A stretch of 64,000 nucleotides of DNA from Pseudomonas gozinkensis (GTDB lineage Bacteria; Pseudomonadota; Gammaproteobacteria; Pseudomonadales; Pseudomonadaceae): contig NZ_CP062253.1 in the NCBI RefSeq assembly GCF_014863585.1, positions 3,064,501 through 3,128,500 of the forward strand. The letters are read 5' to 3'. The stretch's first letter is position 1, and the number at the start of each line of letters is the position of its first letter. A program made the translations under genes and the position numbers. The notes beneath the pieces are model-generated. The model was not told the DNA's origin and did no database searches. It was given only the letters and a program-made list of their open reading frames with translations. Shown piece after piece: positions 62,322-64,000 of the stretch.

Positions 62322-63267
62322 CCAGTTGATCCGCGTCGACGTATTGGAACGTCGCCTCGTTGGCCGGTGTGGCCGGTGGGAACAGGCGGATCACGGGTAC
62401 CCAGATCTTCGGGTTTGTGGAGTCGTAAAAATCCTTCTGGTTGCCCTGCGCTTCGGCCAACCCGGCATTGGTGCCGCCGGCTATGAAGAAGAACGCCATG
62501 AGCGGGAGTGTGTTCTGCAGGTTCTGTGGCCAGGTCTTGATCACGATTTCATTCTGTTCGGTGAAATGCGCGGGGATCTGGCTCAACATTCCCCGCGCCC
62601 GTATGGATTGATAGAAGGGCACTCCCGCCGGTTTGCCGGTGGCTTCGGAAACGTCAAACCCGCATTGGCGCAGGTTATGACTGTTGGGTGAGGTGTCCCA
62701 TACTTTTTTCCATTGTTCGGCCGTGGCCACCCCGGCACTCTGACAGCGCTGGCTCGTTGCCGGGAACGAGGCATAAGGGCCGCAGGGCGGTTTTCGGTTC
62801 CAGGTCCAGCCATCGATCGGGAAGGCACAGAGTACATCGAGGTCGACCTTGTCGACGGGCGCACCGAAGATCGGGTACAGCATGAAACCGTTGCCTTTGC
62901 CCCATGCCAGCCGCCCGAATTTCGAGTCGGCCCTGAGGTAGGAAAACGAAACCCCTCCGCTATTGATCGAGGTCGGGCTTGGGTTCCAGACGTGGTGCGT
63001 GTCGCCGGGGTTCTTGTCAGTCACTCGCAAAACGATGCCGGAACAGAGAAAGGCAGGTCGGTTATCGTTCTTGTCACAGTTTGGAAATTGGCGGTTATAG
63101 AGCGTGTTCAACAACTCGACGACCTGAGGTCCGGTCAATTCGGCGTGCGGGTTGTTGCTCACTACCGGCAATGGTGAATCGGTGTCGACTTGAGTACAAC
63201 CCAAAACGGTTGCAGTCAGAATACTCAGGACGATGTTCTTCAGATTCATTGCGCCCTTGCTGTTCAT
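62311..63267 (-). CDS. Halovibrin (HvnA)-like lipoprotein
   Basis: 318 residues. Lipoprotein signal with lipobox TVLGC. The body has the HvnA pattern as I recall it: LTGPQVVELLNTLYN, CSGIVLRVT, HHVWNPSPTSINSGGVSFSY, LRADSKFGRLAWGKGNGFML, VLCAFPIDG and QCGFDVS. Halovibrins of Vibrio fischeri are secreted NAD+-glycohydrolase-type enzymes. AGGA lies seven bases before ATG 63267; ATG 63249 is a second possibility. A DUF2599 lipoprotein gene lies 20 bp upstream in the same operon. Confidence 0.72.
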   Translation of the reverse strand: MNSKGAMNLKNIVLSILTATVLGCTQVDTDSPLPVVSNNPHAELTGPQVVELLNTLYNRQFPNCDKNDNRPAFLCSGIVLRVTDKNPGDTHHVWNPSPTSINSGGVSFSYLRADSKFGRLAWGKGNGFMLYPIFGAPVDKVDLDVLCAFPIDGWTWNRKPPCGPYASFPATSQRCQSAGVATAEQWKKVWDTSPNSHNLRQCGFDVSEATGKPAGVPFYQSIRARGMLSQIPAHFTEQNEIVIKTWPQNLQNTLPLMAFFFIAGGTNAGLAEAQGNQKDFYDSTNPKIWVPVIRLFPPATPANEATFQYVDADQLVKP

Positions 63268-63287
63268 CTTGATGTCCTTGCTTGCGC

Positions 63288-63734
63288 TCAGGGTGCAGCT
63301 TCAGGTAACGGCTTTTCGTGGTTACAGCCTTCTGCCACTGTTTTTGAAAGCCCTACGTCAGGACGCCAGGGCTCCAGGTTCCATTCCGGTTTGTCCCGGG
63401 CAACCATCAGATGACAGATCAACTGGTGGCGCAGGCCATGGGTGTTTGTCCAGTAACGGCTGTTGGAATAATCACGGGTGAGCTCGTCCCATAAATAGGC
63501 CGTGCCCTCCGGAGGTGTCCGTCTGGCACAGTCGGTTGGCTTGATGGAAAGCGTCCACTCGTAGCTCCGGTAGATCCATTGCGCGCTGGCGACGTAACTC
63601 GTGCAGCGCTCCACCGTCTGGATGTAGCTGTCCGCGTCTGTGCGCATGGATGCGCGCATGTCGGGCGGTGTCTTCGCCACTTGCGAACAACCGGCAAGCA
63701 GCGCTATCGCAAGTGCGTAGATCATTTTTTGCAT
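63288..63734 (-). CDS. DUF2599-domain lipoprotein
   Basis: 148 residues. Lipobox LLAGCS. Domain features of DUF2599: RCTSYVASAQWIYRSYEWTL, LWDELTRDY, RYWTNTHGLRHQLICHLMVA and KPEWNLEPWRPDV, with the conserved His/Cys and Trp residues. Function of the family is unknown. Directly upstream of the halovibrin-like gene, so the two probably act together at the cell surface. Confidence 0.75.
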   Translation of the reverse strand: MQKMIYALAIALLAGCSQVAKTPPDMRASMRTDADSYIQTVERCTSYVASAQWIYRSYEWTLSIKPTDCARRTPPEGTAYLWDELTRDYSNSRYWTNTHGLRHQLICHLMVARDKPEWNLEPWRPDVGLSKTVAEGCNHEKPLPEAAP

Positions 63735-63798
63735 GATTTGCCCTCACTTTGGTGTAACCGGTCGCCAAGTCATTGGTCTTGTTTAGTCAAAAAAATGC

Positions 63799-64000
63799 TT
63801 AAAGCTGTACCTTCAAATACGGCGAAAAAATGATGGGGTCCGTGCTATTCGTGCGTCTGATGGTGTAGTTGAAGTAGGCTGTCTTGCCTCGGTTGTTGCT
63901 TACCCAGCCTGTCGGAATCCTGAAGTCCATATAGGCACCTTGGACGTAAGGGATCTCGTTGCTGTCGAGACGTGTCTGACCATCAATGGTTAATGAGATG
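63799..64000 (-). CDS. Partial gene: C-terminus of a beta-rich protein
   Basis: The minus frame is open to the right edge and ends at TAA 63799-63801. Visible part reads ISLTIDGQTRLDS at the edge and ends IIFSPYLKVQL, about 66 residues of alternating strands, with WVSNNRGKTAYFNYTI in between. It resembles the immunoglobulin-like repeats of the gene at 59024 in style, but family cannot be fixed from so little. Confidence 0.6.
   Translation of the reverse strand, partial: ISLTIDGQTRLDSNEIPYVQGAYMDFRIPTGWVSNNRGKTAYFNYTIRRTNSTDPIIFSPYLKVQL

Noticed and set aside
1..64000. CRISPR array, rRNA operon or prophage
   Set aside because: No regularly spaced repeats, no rRNA sequence and no phage structural genes were seen.

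Overview
The window looks like chromosome from a Pseudomonas of the fluorescens group. The reasons are the high-GC coding style, a tRNA-Ser(UGA) next to a Bax-inhibitor-1/YccA gene, a phdA-pdtB-exbB-exbD-tonB block ordered like P. aeruginosa PA0691-PA0701, a pvrS-pvrR-rcsC-rcsB-cup fimbrial block ordered like the PAPI-1 cupD locus of P. aeruginosa PA14, GTGGGAGC-type intergenic palindromes, and a DUF6124 gene. All family names come from reading the translations; no database search was possible.

Layout. 1-2.1 kb: the 3' end of a radical-SAM activase-like gene and a Ycf46-type AAA ATPase, in AT-richer DNA. 2.1-7.2 kb: an aldehyde-oxidising molybdoenzyme (2Fe-2S subunit, Mo subunit, triheme cytochrome c) with an AraC regulator. 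7.4-13.5 kb: an MFS exporter, then a five-gene minus-strand group (Old Yellow Enzyme, SDR, alpha/beta hydrolase, quinone-reductase-like enzyme, 56-codon ORF) divergent from a TetR regulator. 13.6-20.3 kb: a second TetR gene and an RND tripartite efflux pump, tied together by three copies of a 28-bp operator. 20.3-22.2 kb: poorly conserved small genes and gene remnants.

22.2-35.7 kb: a chaperone-usher fimbrial system under its own phosphorelay (PvrS, PvrR, RcsC, RcsB). Three RcsB-box-like sites precede the adhesin gene, pvrS and the major pilin gene. The usher gene is the last intact gene of the fimbrial operon. It is followed by a 96-bp copy of the 3' half of tRNA-Ser plus its terminator, inverted relative to the intact tRNA gene at 39.0 kb. 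Between the two copies lie a broken GNAT gene, a LysR gene and an MFS gene.

39-47.9 kb: mostly housekeeping and metabolic genes (YccA, YceK-like lipoprotein, Lrp regulator, EamA exporter, FUSC protein, GapN-like aldehyde dehydrogenase), then a three-gene set whose products all appear to be exported: a small cytochrome c, a Tat-type FAD oxidase and a Tat-type PLP enzyme. 48.6-58.9 kb: the Pdt-like block with a two-partner-secretion transporter, ExbB/ExbD/TonB and a LysR gene, but no TpsA substrate in the window. 59-64 kb: a large beta-rich protein of unknown role, DUF6124 with a long structured RNA leader, a GNAT enzyme, a halovibrin (HvnA)-like lipoprotein with a DUF2599 lipoprotein, and the 3' end of another gene.

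The strongest candidates for undescribed biology are the structured leader RNA at 61.4-61.65 kb, the RcsB-box regulon of the fimbrial locus, the exported PLP/FAD/cytochrome set at 44.8-47.9 kb, and the radical-SAM plus Ycf46 pair at the left edge.
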